A stretch of 64,000 nucleotides of DNA, taken from positions 49,444-113,443 of IMG/VR virus record IMGVR_UViG_3300005663_000033. One strand, written 5' to 3'. Origin of the DNA: a virus. Shown here one piece after another: positions 31,515 through 40,302 of the stretch; within the stretch, counting starts at the first letter, position 1, and every line of letters begins with the position of its first letter. The notes beneath the pieces are model-generated. The model was not told where the DNA came from. It did no database searches and worked only from the letters and a program-made list of their open reading frames with translations. Made by a program: the position numbers and the translations under genes.

Positions 31515-32405
31515 ATGCCTATGCTTGAACTGGCCTTAGATGAATTCGAAACATATATCCGCACGGAGCTTGGTTTATCCAAGGAGACGCTTTCGGCGTA
31601 TCTCAGAGATGCAAGAGAATTTCTTGATTTTATCGGGATACAAAAATTGACCGCCAAGTTAATAGAAGAATTCGTTAGTCATCTGCGCGGGCGGGGACTT
31701 AAGCAAACGACAATCCGGCGAAAATACATGTCTGTTAGATGTTTGTGCCATCACCTCATCAGCCGTGGTGGTCTAGATCCGAATATTCTCGGTATGGTTG
31801 ATTCAGTTCGTATAAACAGGAGAACGCCAGATGCATTGGAACATGAAGCTGTGGATGCCCTTGTGGCTGCTGTGGAAAAACGTGCACCCGTATACAGAGC
31901 AACTAACGTTCGCAGGGATGTCGCTATTGTATTGACGCTATATCACAGCGGACTTCGAGTGTCCGAATTATGTAATATGAATTTGACTGATGTGAACCCA
32001 ACCCGAAGAGAAATAAGGGTGAGAGGAAAAGGTAGTCGCGATCGAATAGTCCCAACCACACATAGGTGTATAAAAGTAATTAGCGATTATTTGGACTTAG
32101 ATCGTAATTCTGATACGGATGCGGTATTTGTTAAGTCTGATGGTCAACGAATAACTCGCCGTGCTATTAGTGATATGTTGATGTCCCTTTCTCGTCGAGC
32201 AGGTGTAAAACACACCACAGCCCATATGTTACGAAGAACTTGTGCCACATCCCTCATGAATAGTGGTGTAGATTTGGAACTTGTACAGACAATGCTCGGC
32301 CATAGACACTTATCAACAACGCAAGCATATTTGGCTGTTAGCTATAATCGACTTGTGGATGTTCATAGGCGATGTCATCCTTTTGGAGAAGAGTATGAAG
32401 TCTAG
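31515..32405 (+). CDS. tyrosine recombinase, XerC/D-like, 296 aa
   Basis: Site-specific recombinase. SAM-like N-terminal domain (SKETLSAYLRDAREF), then the full catalytic set: Arg148 (SGLRVSEL), Lys172 (GKGSR), His237 and Arg240 (AHMLRR), His263 (LGHRH) and Tyr272. Length matches XerC/XerD rather than larger phage integrases. It may resolve genome dimers or act at host dif sites. No att site is seen beside it. Driven by promoter copy 3. Confidence 0.9.
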   Translation: MPMLELALDEFETYIRTELGLSKETLSAYLRDAREFLDFIGIQKLTAKLIEEFVSHLRGRGLKQTTIRRKYMSVRCLCHHLISRGGLDPNILGMVDSVRINRRTPDALEHEAVDALVAAVEKRAPVYRATNVRRDVAIVLTLYHSGLRVSELCNMNLTDVNPTRREIRVRGKGSRDRIVPTTHRCIKVISDYLDLDRNSDTDAVFVKSDGQRITRRAISDMLMSLSRRAGVKHTTAHMLRRTCATSLMNSGVDLELVQTMLGHRHLSTTQAYLAVSYNRLVDVHRRCHPFGEEYEV

Positions 32406-33048
32406 TCGGAAGAAACGCAAAAATCACTGTGAACACGATGACGATTGTGAAGTTGTGACAGGACCTAATGCTCCACTTCAATTCGACGAAATAGTAGAAG
32501 ATTTTCTTACTAAAACACGTCGTCTGTTATTGGTGGGAGAAATAGATGAAATAGCATCAGCACATATCTGTAGTTATTTACAAGTTTTTTCTCTTAAAAA
32601 AGACCCTGTCTATATGTACATAAATAGTCCTGGGGGATGTTTAGCTTCTGGATATGCTATTGTCGATCAAATGTTGGCCTGTGATTGTCCTATTTACACA
32701 ATTATTCGTGGACAAGCACATTCTATGGGCGCTATAATAGCTGCGTTTGGCCAAAGTGGACATAGGTATTCAACGCCAAATTCATCTATCATGTTGCATT
32801 CAATTGTTGTTCAGAATGCATCCGGTCATATAGAAAAACATGCCGTAATGCTGGATTATATTCGAAAAAATTATTCCGAAAAGATTGTAGACCTTGCTAG
32901 AAGAATGAAATTGACCACGAAACAATTAGCCGATACAATGAATGATACTATATGGATGTCACCTAAACAAGCAGTGAAAATAGGTTTAATAGATGGGATT
33001 TGGACTCCACGTATGGAACGATCAATTAATAAGGGATTCAGCCAATGA
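32395..33048 (+). CDS. clpP: ClpP-like serine protease, 217 aa
   Basis: Barrel-forming protease subunit. YINSPGG, then QAHSMGAI with Ser110, MLHSIVV with His135, and an Asp in the ADTMND segment complete the triad. The N-terminus has an extra Lys/His/Asp-rich stretch of about 25 residues compared with bacterial ClpP. No ClpX/ClpA partner is encoded here, so it would use host unfoldases or the phage AAA+ proteins. The ATG at 32395 lies after GGAGAAG within the recombinase gene. Confidence 0.9.
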   Translation: MKSSRKKRKNHCEHDDDCEVVTGPNAPLQFDEIVEDFLTKTRRLLLVGEIDEIASAHICSYLQVFSLKKDPVYMYINSPGGCLASGYAIVDQMLACDCPIYTIIRGQAHSMGAIIAAFGQSGHRYSTPNSSIMLHSIVVQNASGHIEKHAVMLDYIRKNYSEKIVDLARRMKLTTKQLADTMNDTIWMSPKQAVKIGLIDGIWTPRMERSINKGFSQ

Positions 33049-33548
33049 TGAAGAAGAAGCGCCGTATTACTAAAACATATTTTGATTTTGCGTGTTGCCA
33101 ATATGCACCATTAATACATAAGTTATCGTTTACGATTGGAATCGATGCGACACAAGCTGAAGAACTCAGGGTTCGCGCGAAAGAAGAATTGTTGAAATGT
33201 ATGATTTGTTATGATCGAAGAGGGTCTTTCATGACCTTTTTATATTGTCGATTAGTTGGAATTTTCAAACACATAAGAGACGCAGAATACAGGGCCAGAC
33301 GAGTTAAAACTATATCCGTGGATTCTATAATCAACATAGCTCAACCTGATTGCGATATGGATTTTAACATGATGGTACAAGAGTGTCTAGAATGTCTAAA
33401 TGACGAAGAGCGTGACGTTATCATGGAATTATTTTTTAGCGAAAAAACTATAAGAGAAATATCCGATGATTGTGGGTCGGTCGTTTCAACTATTTATCGA
33501 ATAAAAACAGATGCAATAAATAAAATGAGGCAAAAATGTGGAGCATAA
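33045..33548 (+). CDS. sigma-70-family-like factor, 167 aa
   Basis: An N-terminal helical region resembling sigma region 2 (YCRLVGIFKHIRDAEYRARR) and a C-terminal HTH of region-4 type: LNDEERDVIMELFFSEKTI followed by VSTIYRIKTDAINKMR. It probably redirects host RNA polymerase to phage promoters, perhaps middle or late ones. Starts at the ClpP stop (ATGA). Sequence is divergent. Confidence 0.7.
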   Translation: MMKKKRRITKTYFDFACCQYAPLIHKLSFTIGIDATQAEELRVRAKEELLKCMICYDRRGSFMTFLYCRLVGIFKHIRDAEYRARRVKTISVDSIINIAQPDCDMDFNMMVQECLECLNDEERDVIMELFFSEKTIREISDDCGSVVSTIYRIKTDAINKMRQKCGA

Positions 33549-33560
33549 AAGGAATAAACT

Positions 33561-33887
33561 ATGGCAAATGAAAAGGGCCGCAATAAAAGTAAACGAGAAC
33601 GAAAGAAAATTGAACGACTGAAACTTTTGCTTGGTATAGACCTTTGTGCATGTGGTGGTGGACATCGGTTACGGTGCCATGGTCCGTGTAGAAAATGTCA
33701 CACAAATTCCGATACCGGCAATGTCGAGTGTGGAGAAATGTATCAAATTGATCACTCGGTTGTAAAGCAGGGCGGTACACGCCGTCCTAAACGAGACTGG
33801 AAATATGGTCATCAAAAGGAGGGAAAAGAAAACATACTAGTCAAAAGCCAACGTCGTAATAAAATTGAAAGAGATAGGTCTGAGTAG
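33561..33887 (+). CDS. basic zinc-finger protein, 108 aa
   Basis: Arg/Lys-rich at both ends. A Cys/His core with CACGGGHRLRCHGPCRKCH should bind one or two zincs. Likely nucleic-acid binding. Follows the sigma-like gene by 12 bases. Confidence 0.6.
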   Translation: MANEKGRNKSKRERKKIERLKLLLGIDLCACGGGHRLRCHGPCRKCHTNSDTGNVECGEMYQIDHSVVKQGGTRRPKRDWKYGHQKEGKENILVKSQRRNKIERDRSE

Positions 33888-33910
33888 TTGATCTTGGGTG
33901 TATAAACATC
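33874..33910 (+). promoter_or_regulatory. weak candidate promoter
   Basis: CTTGGGTG-TATAAA resembles the -10 half of the strong promoters and matches the minus-strand lipoprotein promoter. The upstream box is not conserved. It would drive the lipoprotein gene. Confidence 0.35.
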
Positions 33911-33948
33911 TACTGATCAATTGATTTGAAAAACAGAAAGGTAAAAAA

Positions 33949-34398
33949 ATGAAGAATCGATGTATTATTTTTATTCTGTTGGCATTTATGGTTATGCCAA
34001 TTACTGGTTGTACTACTTTTGGAGATAATGGGGGTTGGCAGGATAATGTCGTACAATTGAAGGATGACATCTTCATGTTTTCCAAGTTGGCCACACGGAT
34101 TGCTCTAACGGAAGCTCAGATGCCATCAGAGGATGTGGAACTAATTGAGGGATATTTAGTAGCTCTAGGAGACCTGCTTTCCGTACCTGGTCAGCCAAAC
34201 TTTACAGGCGCTAGGGCACTTGTTAGTATAAAGCTTCCGCAGAAATATCAAGTCTATGGTTTAACCATCATTGATGTACTGGAAAGATATTTACAAACTG
34301 CAAATCTAAATATTACTGATGATCAGGAGGATATTATTGCGATTATCTCATCCGGCATCGATGGCGCACTCGTAGCTGTGCGAGAATTTATGGAATAA
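33949..34398 (+). CDS. lipoprotein, 149 aa
   Basis: The signal peptide ends in a lipobox ITGC, so it is exported and lipid-anchored. The mature part is helical with no known domain. AGAAAGG precedes the ATG. A terminator follows. Like the minus-strand lipoprotein it may have its own promoter. Function unknown. Confidence 0.75.
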   Translation: MKNRCIIFILLAFMVMPITGCTTFGDNGGWQDNVVQLKDDIFMFSKLATRIALTEAQMPSEDVELIEGYLVALGDLLSVPGQPNFTGARALVSIKLPQKYQVYGLTIIDVLERYLQTANLNITDDQEDIIAIISSGIDGALVAVREFME

Positions 34399-34412
34399 AT
34401 GTTATTTTGTAT

Positions 34413-34445
34413 GGGGCGGCTCAATTTGAGCCGTCCCATTCCTTG
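34413..34445 (+). terminator. rho-independent terminator
   Basis: GGGGCGGCTC pairs with GAGCCGTCCC (one G-T pair) around AATTT, followed by a weak ATTCCTT tail. Ends the lipoprotein transcript. Confidence 0.7.
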
Positions 34446-34462
34446 TATTTGTGGGGTTGGAT

Positions 34463-35296
34463 ATGACTCAGTCGATAATAGGAATATGCACTATATTGCT
34501 TTGTTTACTATCTGCGGGTACTGACTGTATAATCAGTGAAGAAAAGTCTAATGTCGTATCACCAGTAATTGATAAACCAGTAATTGATAAAATTGAACTT
34601 AAACAGAAAGAGATGCGAGACACAATAGTGCTCGTAAAGACACGTCGTGGAAGTGGTTCTGGAACCATTATAGATCGCATAGATATCGACATTGAAAACA
34701 TATTCGAATATCGTATACTAACTAATGCACATGTAGTTCATTCAAGATTCTTTAGATATTTACGAGGTGTTAATTCTTTAACAGGAAAAATAAAAACCGA
34801 AGTTGTTGACACTGGTTGTGAAATTATTACATTTGATCATAAAAACCAAAAATGGAACAGCTATGTTGTAGATATTGTCTCAGAAGATGTAGCACTTGAC
34901 TTGGCAATTTTATCTTTTGTGTCAAATAAGGAATTAAACGTAGCAAAAATAGCTAACGATGACATGTTAAAACAAATTCGTGTTTTTGATGAAGTTTTTG
35001 CTATTGGTTGTCAGCTTGGACAGGCTCCAAGTCCAACAACTGGTATTGTATCACGAATTCTGACGGGAACTCACAATAAACAGAAATGGATAGTTTATGG
35101 AAGTACTACACAAATTGTTCCAGGTTCTAGCGGTGGTGGACTATTTAAGGAATATGATGATCATTATTATTTGATAGGTATTCCATATCTCGCTGCCATA
35201 ACTAATAGTGGTCAATTTGTATCGCATTTATCATCAGCCATTTCTGTTGTAACAGCAAAAAACTTTATTGATGAAAACTCGGTGTGCAATGACTAA
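34463..35296 (+). CDS. exported trypsin-like serine protease, 277 aa
   Basis: An N-terminal hydrophobic signal (IIGICTILLCLL) is followed by a chymotrypsin-fold protease. GSGSGTII leads to NAHVV (His90), DLAIL (Asp146) and PGSSGGG (Ser223). No PDZ domain, unlike DegP/HtrA. The ATG at 34463 is after GTGGGG. An exported protease is unusual on a phage; it might act on envelope proteins during infection or exclusion. Confidence 0.85.
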   Translation: MTQSIIGICTILLCLLSAGTDCIISEEKSNVVSPVIDKPVIDKIELKQKEMRDTIVLVKTRRGSGSGTIIDRIDIDIENIFEYRILTNAHVVHSRFFRYLRGVNSLTGKIKTEVVDTGCEIITFDHKNQKWNSYVVDIVSEDVALDLAILSFVSNKELNVAKIANDDMLKQIRVFDEVFAIGCQLGQAPSPTTGIVSRILTGTHNKQKWIVYGSTTQIVPGSSGGGLFKEYDDHYYLIGIPYLAAITNSGQFVSHLSSAISVVTAKNFIDENSVCND

Positions 35297-35969
35297 GCCG
35301 TCATTACTGGAGACAATTTTGCGACATATGCGACCTTCCAAAATTGTTATGCCAAGTTTTTACTGGAGATACACATTCCTTGAATTTCCCGAATTACAAA
35401 CTGCGAAAGGTATTTATCAAAGAAACGGTCAATCAGTATGGGAACATACCATGAATGTAATAGATCGTTTATCCGACAAAACAGATATAGCATTGCTTGC
35501 CGGATTATTTCACGATCTTGGAAAATGTAAGATACCTCCAATGGATGATCCATCTTTACCTAGATTCCCTGGCCACCCAATAGCGTCTGCGAATATTGCG
35601 GAAAATACTTTGGCTTTATGGGGAGGGCGTGATTATCTAATAGATAGGGTTTCTAGAATAGTTTCAACCCACATGTATGACATAAGCAACGCGACAAGAG
35701 AAAAGACTATCCGTAAGTTCGTTGCAGATGTGGGGCAGGACAATATAGAGAATTGGTTCGATGTACGAATTGCAGATTCTTCATCATATTCGTTTTATTC
35801 GAACCAAAAACAACGAAAACACCGTTCCGCAAAAGAAAGTTACTATAGTAGATACATAGAACCATTTCATAAAGTTGTTATGTCTTATTTGGAAAAACAA
35901 CCAAAAACCGATCAGCCTAAATTTACTTGCCCGGTTACGGGAATGCAGATAGAAGGGGGAGATGATTAG
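35289..35969 (+). CDS. HD-domain phosphohydrolase, 226 aa
   Basis: EHTMNVIDRL then FHDLGKCK give the H...HD metal motif, and HPIASANIAE and STHMYD extend it. The arrangement resembles the HD half of CCA-adding tRNA nucleotidyltransferases, without the polymerase half. May act on nucleotides or tRNA ends. The C-terminal Cys (TCPVTGMQ) is unexplained. Overlaps both neighbours. Confidence 0.75.
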   Translation: MTKPSLLETILRHMRPSKIVMPSFYWRYTFLEFPELQTAKGIYQRNGQSVWEHTMNVIDRLSDKTDIALLAGLFHDLGKCKIPPMDDPSLPRFPGHPIASANIAENTLALWGGRDYLIDRVSRIVSTHMYDISNATREKTIRKFVADVGQDNIENWFDVRIADSSSYSFYSNQKQRKHRSAKESYYSRYIEPFHKVVMSYLEKQPKTDQPKFTCPVTGMQIEGGDD

Positions 35970-37753
35970 TGAGTGTTGATAAGTACTCACCACAGGGATT
36001 TGCTCTCAAGATTTTTCAGGATAGATACGCTATCCACGCAAAAGAAACATTTGAACAGGCTTGCGAACGAGTTTCCAGGACGATTGCAGATGCTGAAATG
36101 GGAACCAAACGAGATGAGTATTTTACCAGGTTCCTAGATGTTTTGCAGACGAATCGTTTTTCTCCCGGCGGAAGAATCTGGAGAGGTGCAGGACGCCCAA
36201 GAGGGCAATTACTTAACTGTTTTTGTATACCAGCAGAGGATTCCAGAGAAGGTTGGGGGGATGTCCTCCGTAATGTTACTATTATATCAGGGACAGGTGG
36301 TGGAGTTGGAATTAATTTTTCCAAAATTAGACCACGAGGAACCAAAATCAGAGGTACTGGTGGTGAAGCAACTGGCTCCGTAAGTCTTATGCGAGCCGTT
36401 AATGCGGTCTGTAATGAATTGCGTGAGGGTGGAGGTCGTCGCAGCGCTTTATTATACTGCCTAGATTGGAGACATCCTGATTTACTTGAGTTTCTTGAGG
36501 CTAAGTTAGACAAAAAAGAATTAACCAATGCTAATATTTCTGTGTTGGTTGACGATGAGTTTTTTAAATTATTAGACAATAAAGGCGATATAGTCTTTAA
36601 GTGGCAGGGGGAAGAACGAGGAAAGATATCTTCTCAGGAATTGTGGGATAAAATTATTCAAAATGCGTGGAATGGTGGTGATCCCGGCTTGCTTAACATT
36701 GGTCTTATGAGTGAACAGAATACTATATCATATGTTAATGGAGGAGAAATTTCATCTCCTAACCCATGCGCAGAAGCCACCCTAGAAGAATATGGATGTT
36801 GTTGCCTAGGCGCTATCAATCTCCACACACATATCGTAGATGGAAAAATGGATTGGGATTTATTAGAAGAAACTGTTGCTATTGGAGTTCGATTTTTAGA
36901 TGATGTATTGGAGCAAAATAATTATCCACTTCCAATTATCCAACAAACATCACAGAGACATCGTCGCATTGGTCTCGGGATTATGGGTTTACATGATATG
37001 TTAATAGAACTCAATCTTAAGTATTCAACCCAGATAGCAAGAGACACCGTTGACAAAATTATGAACTTTATTAAAAAGCAGGCTTATCATGCCAGTATTA
37101 CTCTAGCAATAGAAAAAGGTCCATTCCAAGCCTTTGATGCATCTAAACACACAAGAACTGGATTTGCTAAGAAACATCTTACTCGCAGGCATCACCGTCT
37201 TATCAAAGAATATGGTATTCGCAATTGTGCATTGTTGGCGGCAGCACCAACTGGAACAATTTCATTAGTTGCTGGATGTTCGTCTGGCATAGAACCGCTA
37301 TTTCAAGCTGTCTACAAAAGACACTTTAACAAACACAAGGATACGCATAATGATAAGAAAAAAAATGGAGCAATGGAAATAATAATTCATCCATTATTGG
37401 CGAAGTTTCTTAAGGCCAACAGGTCTACAAAATGTTTTCAAAATGCTCACGATATTTCTCCAGAAGAACATCTGGCAATGCAAGTAGTGTGTCAAAATCA
37501 TATAGACAATGCAATATCTAAAACGATAAATGTGCCAACAGACTTTGCTGTAGAGCAACTATCTCGTGCTGTTAGAAAATATATCGACAGATTGAAGGGT
37601 GTAACTATATATCGGGATGGAAGCAGAAGTAAATCTCCATTAATTCCAATTCCCACCTCAGAGGCTAAACAATATCTGGACAAAATGAAAGAAGAAGCGG
37701 CAATTGATGATTGTCCAAGTGGTAAATGTAACATTCCGAAAGGTGGTAAATAG
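35969..37753 (+). CDS. nrdJ: class II (B12-dependent) ribonucleotide reductase, 594 aa
   Basis: Reduces ribonucleotides for DNA synthesis using adenosylcobalamin. LLNCFCIP, SGTGGGVGINFS, NPCAEA (usually NPCGE), LLAAAPTGTIS and the C-terminal CPSGKC redox pair fit class II enzymes. Length is on the short side for NrdJ, as in phage forms. No NrdB-type radical subunit is needed or seen. GTG start overlapping the HD gene. It depends on host B12. Confidence 0.92.
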   Translation: MSVDKYSPQGFALKIFQDRYAIHAKETFEQACERVSRTIADAEMGTKRDEYFTRFLDVLQTNRFSPGGRIWRGAGRPRGQLLNCFCIPAEDSREGWGDVLRNVTIISGTGGGVGINFSKIRPRGTKIRGTGGEATGSVSLMRAVNAVCNELREGGGRRSALLYCLDWRHPDLLEFLEAKLDKKELTNANISVLVDDEFFKLLDNKGDIVFKWQGEERGKISSQELWDKIIQNAWNGGDPGLLNIGLMSEQNTISYVNGGEISSPNPCAEATLEEYGCCCLGAINLHTHIVDGKMDWDLLEETVAIGVRFLDDVLEQNNYPLPIIQQTSQRHRRIGLGIMGLHDMLIELNLKYSTQIARDTVDKIMNFIKKQAYHASITLAIEKGPFQAFDASKHTRTGFAKKHLTRRHHRLIKEYGIRNCALLAAAPTGTISLVAGCSSGIEPLFQAVYKRHFNKHKDTHNDKKKNGAMEIIIHPLLAKFLKANRSTKCFQNAHDISPEEHLAMQVVCQNHIDNAISKTINVPTDFAVEQLSRAVRKYIDRLKGVTIYRDGSRSKSPLIPIPTSEAKQYLDKMKEEAAIDDCPSGKCNIPKGGK

Positions 37754-39664
37754 ATGGCTAAAGAAAAACCCCAATTAAGCGAACAAATGCAGGAAGTCAT
37801 TAGATTGATTAGATTACACAATCGTAATGGAAGCTCAGGAGTTCTCAGGGAAGAAGTGGCAGAAGGCCTTGATATTTCTGTTTGGAAAGCCAGAAAACTC
37901 ATCACCCAAGCGGAAACTATTTTAGCAGGTACTCCAAAAGTTGGCATTGACCCAAGTGATCCACTTTTTCGATCAGAAGTTGCACGACGCATAAAAAAAC
38001 AAACTACAATAGTGAAGATTGCTGGAGCAATGCATTCGACTGAAGAAGAGGTAAGTGCCGTTATTGACGATATGGAAGAACGCGGATATATAATCCTAAG
38101 ACGAGGAAATACGGTTCAATTAGGTAAATCGGTAGAACATTCACCTACGGGTATTGTTTTTGAAAATCATTTTCACGACAAACCAATTTCATTCGGTGTT
38201 GTTGCTGACATGCATTTGTGTAGCAAAGCGGAACGATTAGATGTGCTTAATGCGGCGTATGACGAATTTGCCCGAAGAGGGATTAATACAGTTCTATGCC
38301 CTGGAAATTATATAGATGGAGAATGTAGATTCAACACACATGAACTTCTAGCGCATGGCATAGCTGATCAATGTCAGTATGCTATTGACCATTGGCCGTC
38401 AAGACCTGGTATTAAAACCTATTTCGTGGATGGCGATGACCATGAAGGTTGGTTCCAGCAAAGAGAAGGTATTGAGTTCGGTCGCTATCTAATGCTCGAA
38501 GCCCAGGCTCAGGGTCGAGATGATCTTGTATACATGGGTTATATGGAAGCGGATTTTGAATTAAAAGCACCTAATGGAAGTGCCGTAATCAAAGTTATTC
38601 ACGCTGGTGGGGGTTCGTCCTATGCATATAGTTATGCTTCGCAAAAATTAGCAGAGAGTTTTCAAGGAGGTGAGAAGCCAGCCGTTTGCATTATTGGTCA
38701 TTATCACAAAATGGAATATTGTGTAAGTTTAGATTCTGAAATCCTTACTAAGAATGGATGGAAAAAACACAATGAACTTACCCTGAAAGAAGAAATATTA
38801 GGATATAATTTAGAGACCGGGTTGTCAGAATGGACTACGCTGGATAGTATAAATGTCTTTCCTGAAAAACAATTAAACTATTATAGCAATGCAAAATTTG
38901 CGGTTAATTGTACGCCAGATCATAAGTGGGTCTGGGAACAAGATGGGGAAAGATTTCTAGCTTCTATGTCTGAAGTACATCCCAAATGGGACAATAATCG
39001 TCCTATGCTGATTCAAACAGCCAGGGCTCCTGATGGACCGGGTTTGCCTCAATTAAAATATCAAGATTTACTAGAGAAAGAAACATTGGTTCAGCAAGTT
39101 ATAAAAATGACTTCTGCCGAAAGACAAGCATTCCTGGTTGGCCTCATGGTAGGAGAAGGATCAAGAGCAAACAGTACAATATCTTTTGCTCAAAATGGCG
39201 GACCAGTGAATGACGCTTTTACTTTAGCTGCTTTTCTAGAAGGATGGGCTATGGGGAAGCCATATATAATACAAGATTCACAAACATTACGTACAGGTAT
39301 TTTTCAAAAGCCGCATAGAGATCATCGTATTAGAGATGCTTTGGTAAAAACTACTACTGAGACAGTTTGGTGCCCAACTACTGGTTTGGGTACGTGGGTT
39401 ATGAGACAAAATGGCCAAATAACTATTACAGGTAATTGTTTCCCAAGGAACGTTCACTGTTTACAAGCCGGGACAATGCAGGATCAAACTAGATTTATGA
39501 GGAAAAGAAAACTTGCTGCTCACGTTGGTTTTTGCATAGTTACATTACAACAGGATATAGGAGGAAGTGTTACCAGATTCTCTCCAGAATTTTTTCCATT
39601 CTGGGATCGAGGATACTATTTGAAGAGAGATGGAATTACTGAAAGACTCCAGAACGGAGAATAG
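37754..39664 (+). CDS. metallophosphoesterase interrupted by an intein, 636 aa
   Basis: The host protein (exteins) has a winged-helix-like N-terminus (residues 1-125), then a calcineurin-like phosphoesterase: VADMHLC, GDDHEG, IHAGGG and GHYHKME. At Cys323, right after GHYHKMEY, an intein begins. The extein resumes at Cys562 (CFPRNVHCLQAG). Without the intein the protein would be 397 residues. The insertion sits at the conserved metal-binding GHxH block, the usual kind of place. Substrate unknown; it follows nrdJ with no gap. Confidence 0.85.
   Translation: MAKEKPQLSEQMQEVIRLIRLHNRNGSSGVLREEVAEGLDISVWKARKLITQAETILAGTPKVGIDPSDPLFRSEVARRIKKQTTIVKIAGAMHSTEEEVSAVIDDMEERGYIILRRGNTVQLGKSVEHSPTGIVFENHFHDKPISFGVVADMHLCSKAERLDVLNAAYDEFARRGINTVLCPGNYIDGECRFNTHELLAHGIADQCQYAIDHWPSRPGIKTYFVDGDDHEGWFQQREGIEFGRYLMLEAQAQGRDDLVYMGYMEADFELKAPNGSAVIKVIHAGGGSSYAYSYASQKLAESFQGGEKPAVCIIGHYHKMEYCVSLDSEILTKNGWKKHNELTLKEEILGYNLETGLSEWTTLDSINVFPEKQLNYYSNAKFAVNCTPDHKWVWEQDGERFLASMSEVHPKWDNNRPMLIQTARAPDGPGLPQLKYQDLLEKETLVQQVIKMTSAERQAFLVGLMVGEGSRANSTISFAQNGGPVNDAFTLAAFLEGWAMGKPYIIQDSQTLRTGIFQKPHRDHRIRDALVKTTTETVWCPTTGLGTWVMRQNGQITITGNCFPRNVHCLQAGTMQDQTRFMRKRKLAAHVGFCIVTLQQDIGGSVTRFSPEFFPFWDRGYYLKRDGITERLQNGE
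38720..39436 (+). mobile_element. intein with degenerate homing-endonuclease region, 239 aa
   Basis: Block A is CVSLDSEILTKNGWK, block B is NCTPDHKW (Thr and His), block F is VWCPTTGLGTWVM and the end is ITITGN before Cys+1. The penultimate residue is Gly, not the usual His. The middle holds FLVGLMVGEGS, one LAGLIDADG-like motif, with no clear second copy, so the nuclease is probably reduced. Splicing should still be possible since Gly-Asn ends occur. Confidence 0.82.
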
Positions 39665-39666
39665 GT

Positions 39667-40302
39667 TTGGGTACATTTATTAATATTGCTGGACAACGGT
39701 TTGGTAGATTAACTGTTTCATGTATAGCTGACCGAGATAAATGGAAAAATATCAGATGGTCATGTATTTGTGATTGTGGTCATAAAACTATTGTTTTAGG
39801 AGGCGCTCTTCGGCAAGGAAGAATCAATAATTGCGGTTGTTCAAAAATACGACATGGACATAGCAAGCAAGGTAATATGACACAAATATATATCGCGTGG
39901 ATGGCTATGAAACAAAGATGTGTTAATCTAAACAACCCAGAATACAAAAACTATGGAGCAAGAAATATAACTATATGTTTTCGCTGGAAAGTATTTGAAA
40001 ATTTCCTTGCAGATATGGGGGAACCTCCGACAGAAAATCATTCTTTAGATAGAATAAACAATGATGGTAATTATTGTCCAGAAAACTGCCGTTGGGCAAC
40101 TAAAACAGAACAAGCAAGAAACATGAGAGTCAATCATCTGATAACCTATCGAGGCAAAACACAATGTCTGCCAATTTGGGCTGAACAATTTGGCATAAGT
40201 GAAAATGCTTTGCGGACCAGACTCCGTGTATTAGGTTGGTCCATAGAAAAAGCTTTGACGACACCAATAAAAAGATACAAGAAAAGGAAAATCAATGGCT
40301 AA
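39667..40302 (+). CDS. HNH-type homing endonuclease, copy B, 211 aa
   Basis: Same family as the genes at 27404 and 46628: GQRFGRLTVSC, CDCG, NCGC, YGARNITICFRW, DRINNDG, ENCRWAT and the terminal WSIEKALTTP. A TTG start one codon after the phosphoesterase stop uses GGAG. The 3' end overlaps the nuclease gene by 8 bases. In copy B the usual GGRGIT box reads GARNIT, so activity may be changed. Confidence 0.82.
   Translation: MGTFINIAGQRFGRLTVSCIADRDKWKNIRWSCICDCGHKTIVLGGALRQGRINNCGCSKIRHGHSKQGNMTQIYIAWMAMKQRCVNLNNPEYKNYGARNITICFRWKVFENFLADMGEPPTENHSLDRINNDGNYCPENCRWATKTEQARNMRVNHLITYRGKTQCLPIWAEQFGISENALRTRLRVLGWSIEKALTTPIKRYKKRKING

Noticed and set aside
31515-32405. Prophage attachment site beside the recombinase
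   Set aside because: No direct repeat or tRNA end is found near it, and the length fits Xer-type resolution as well as integration.
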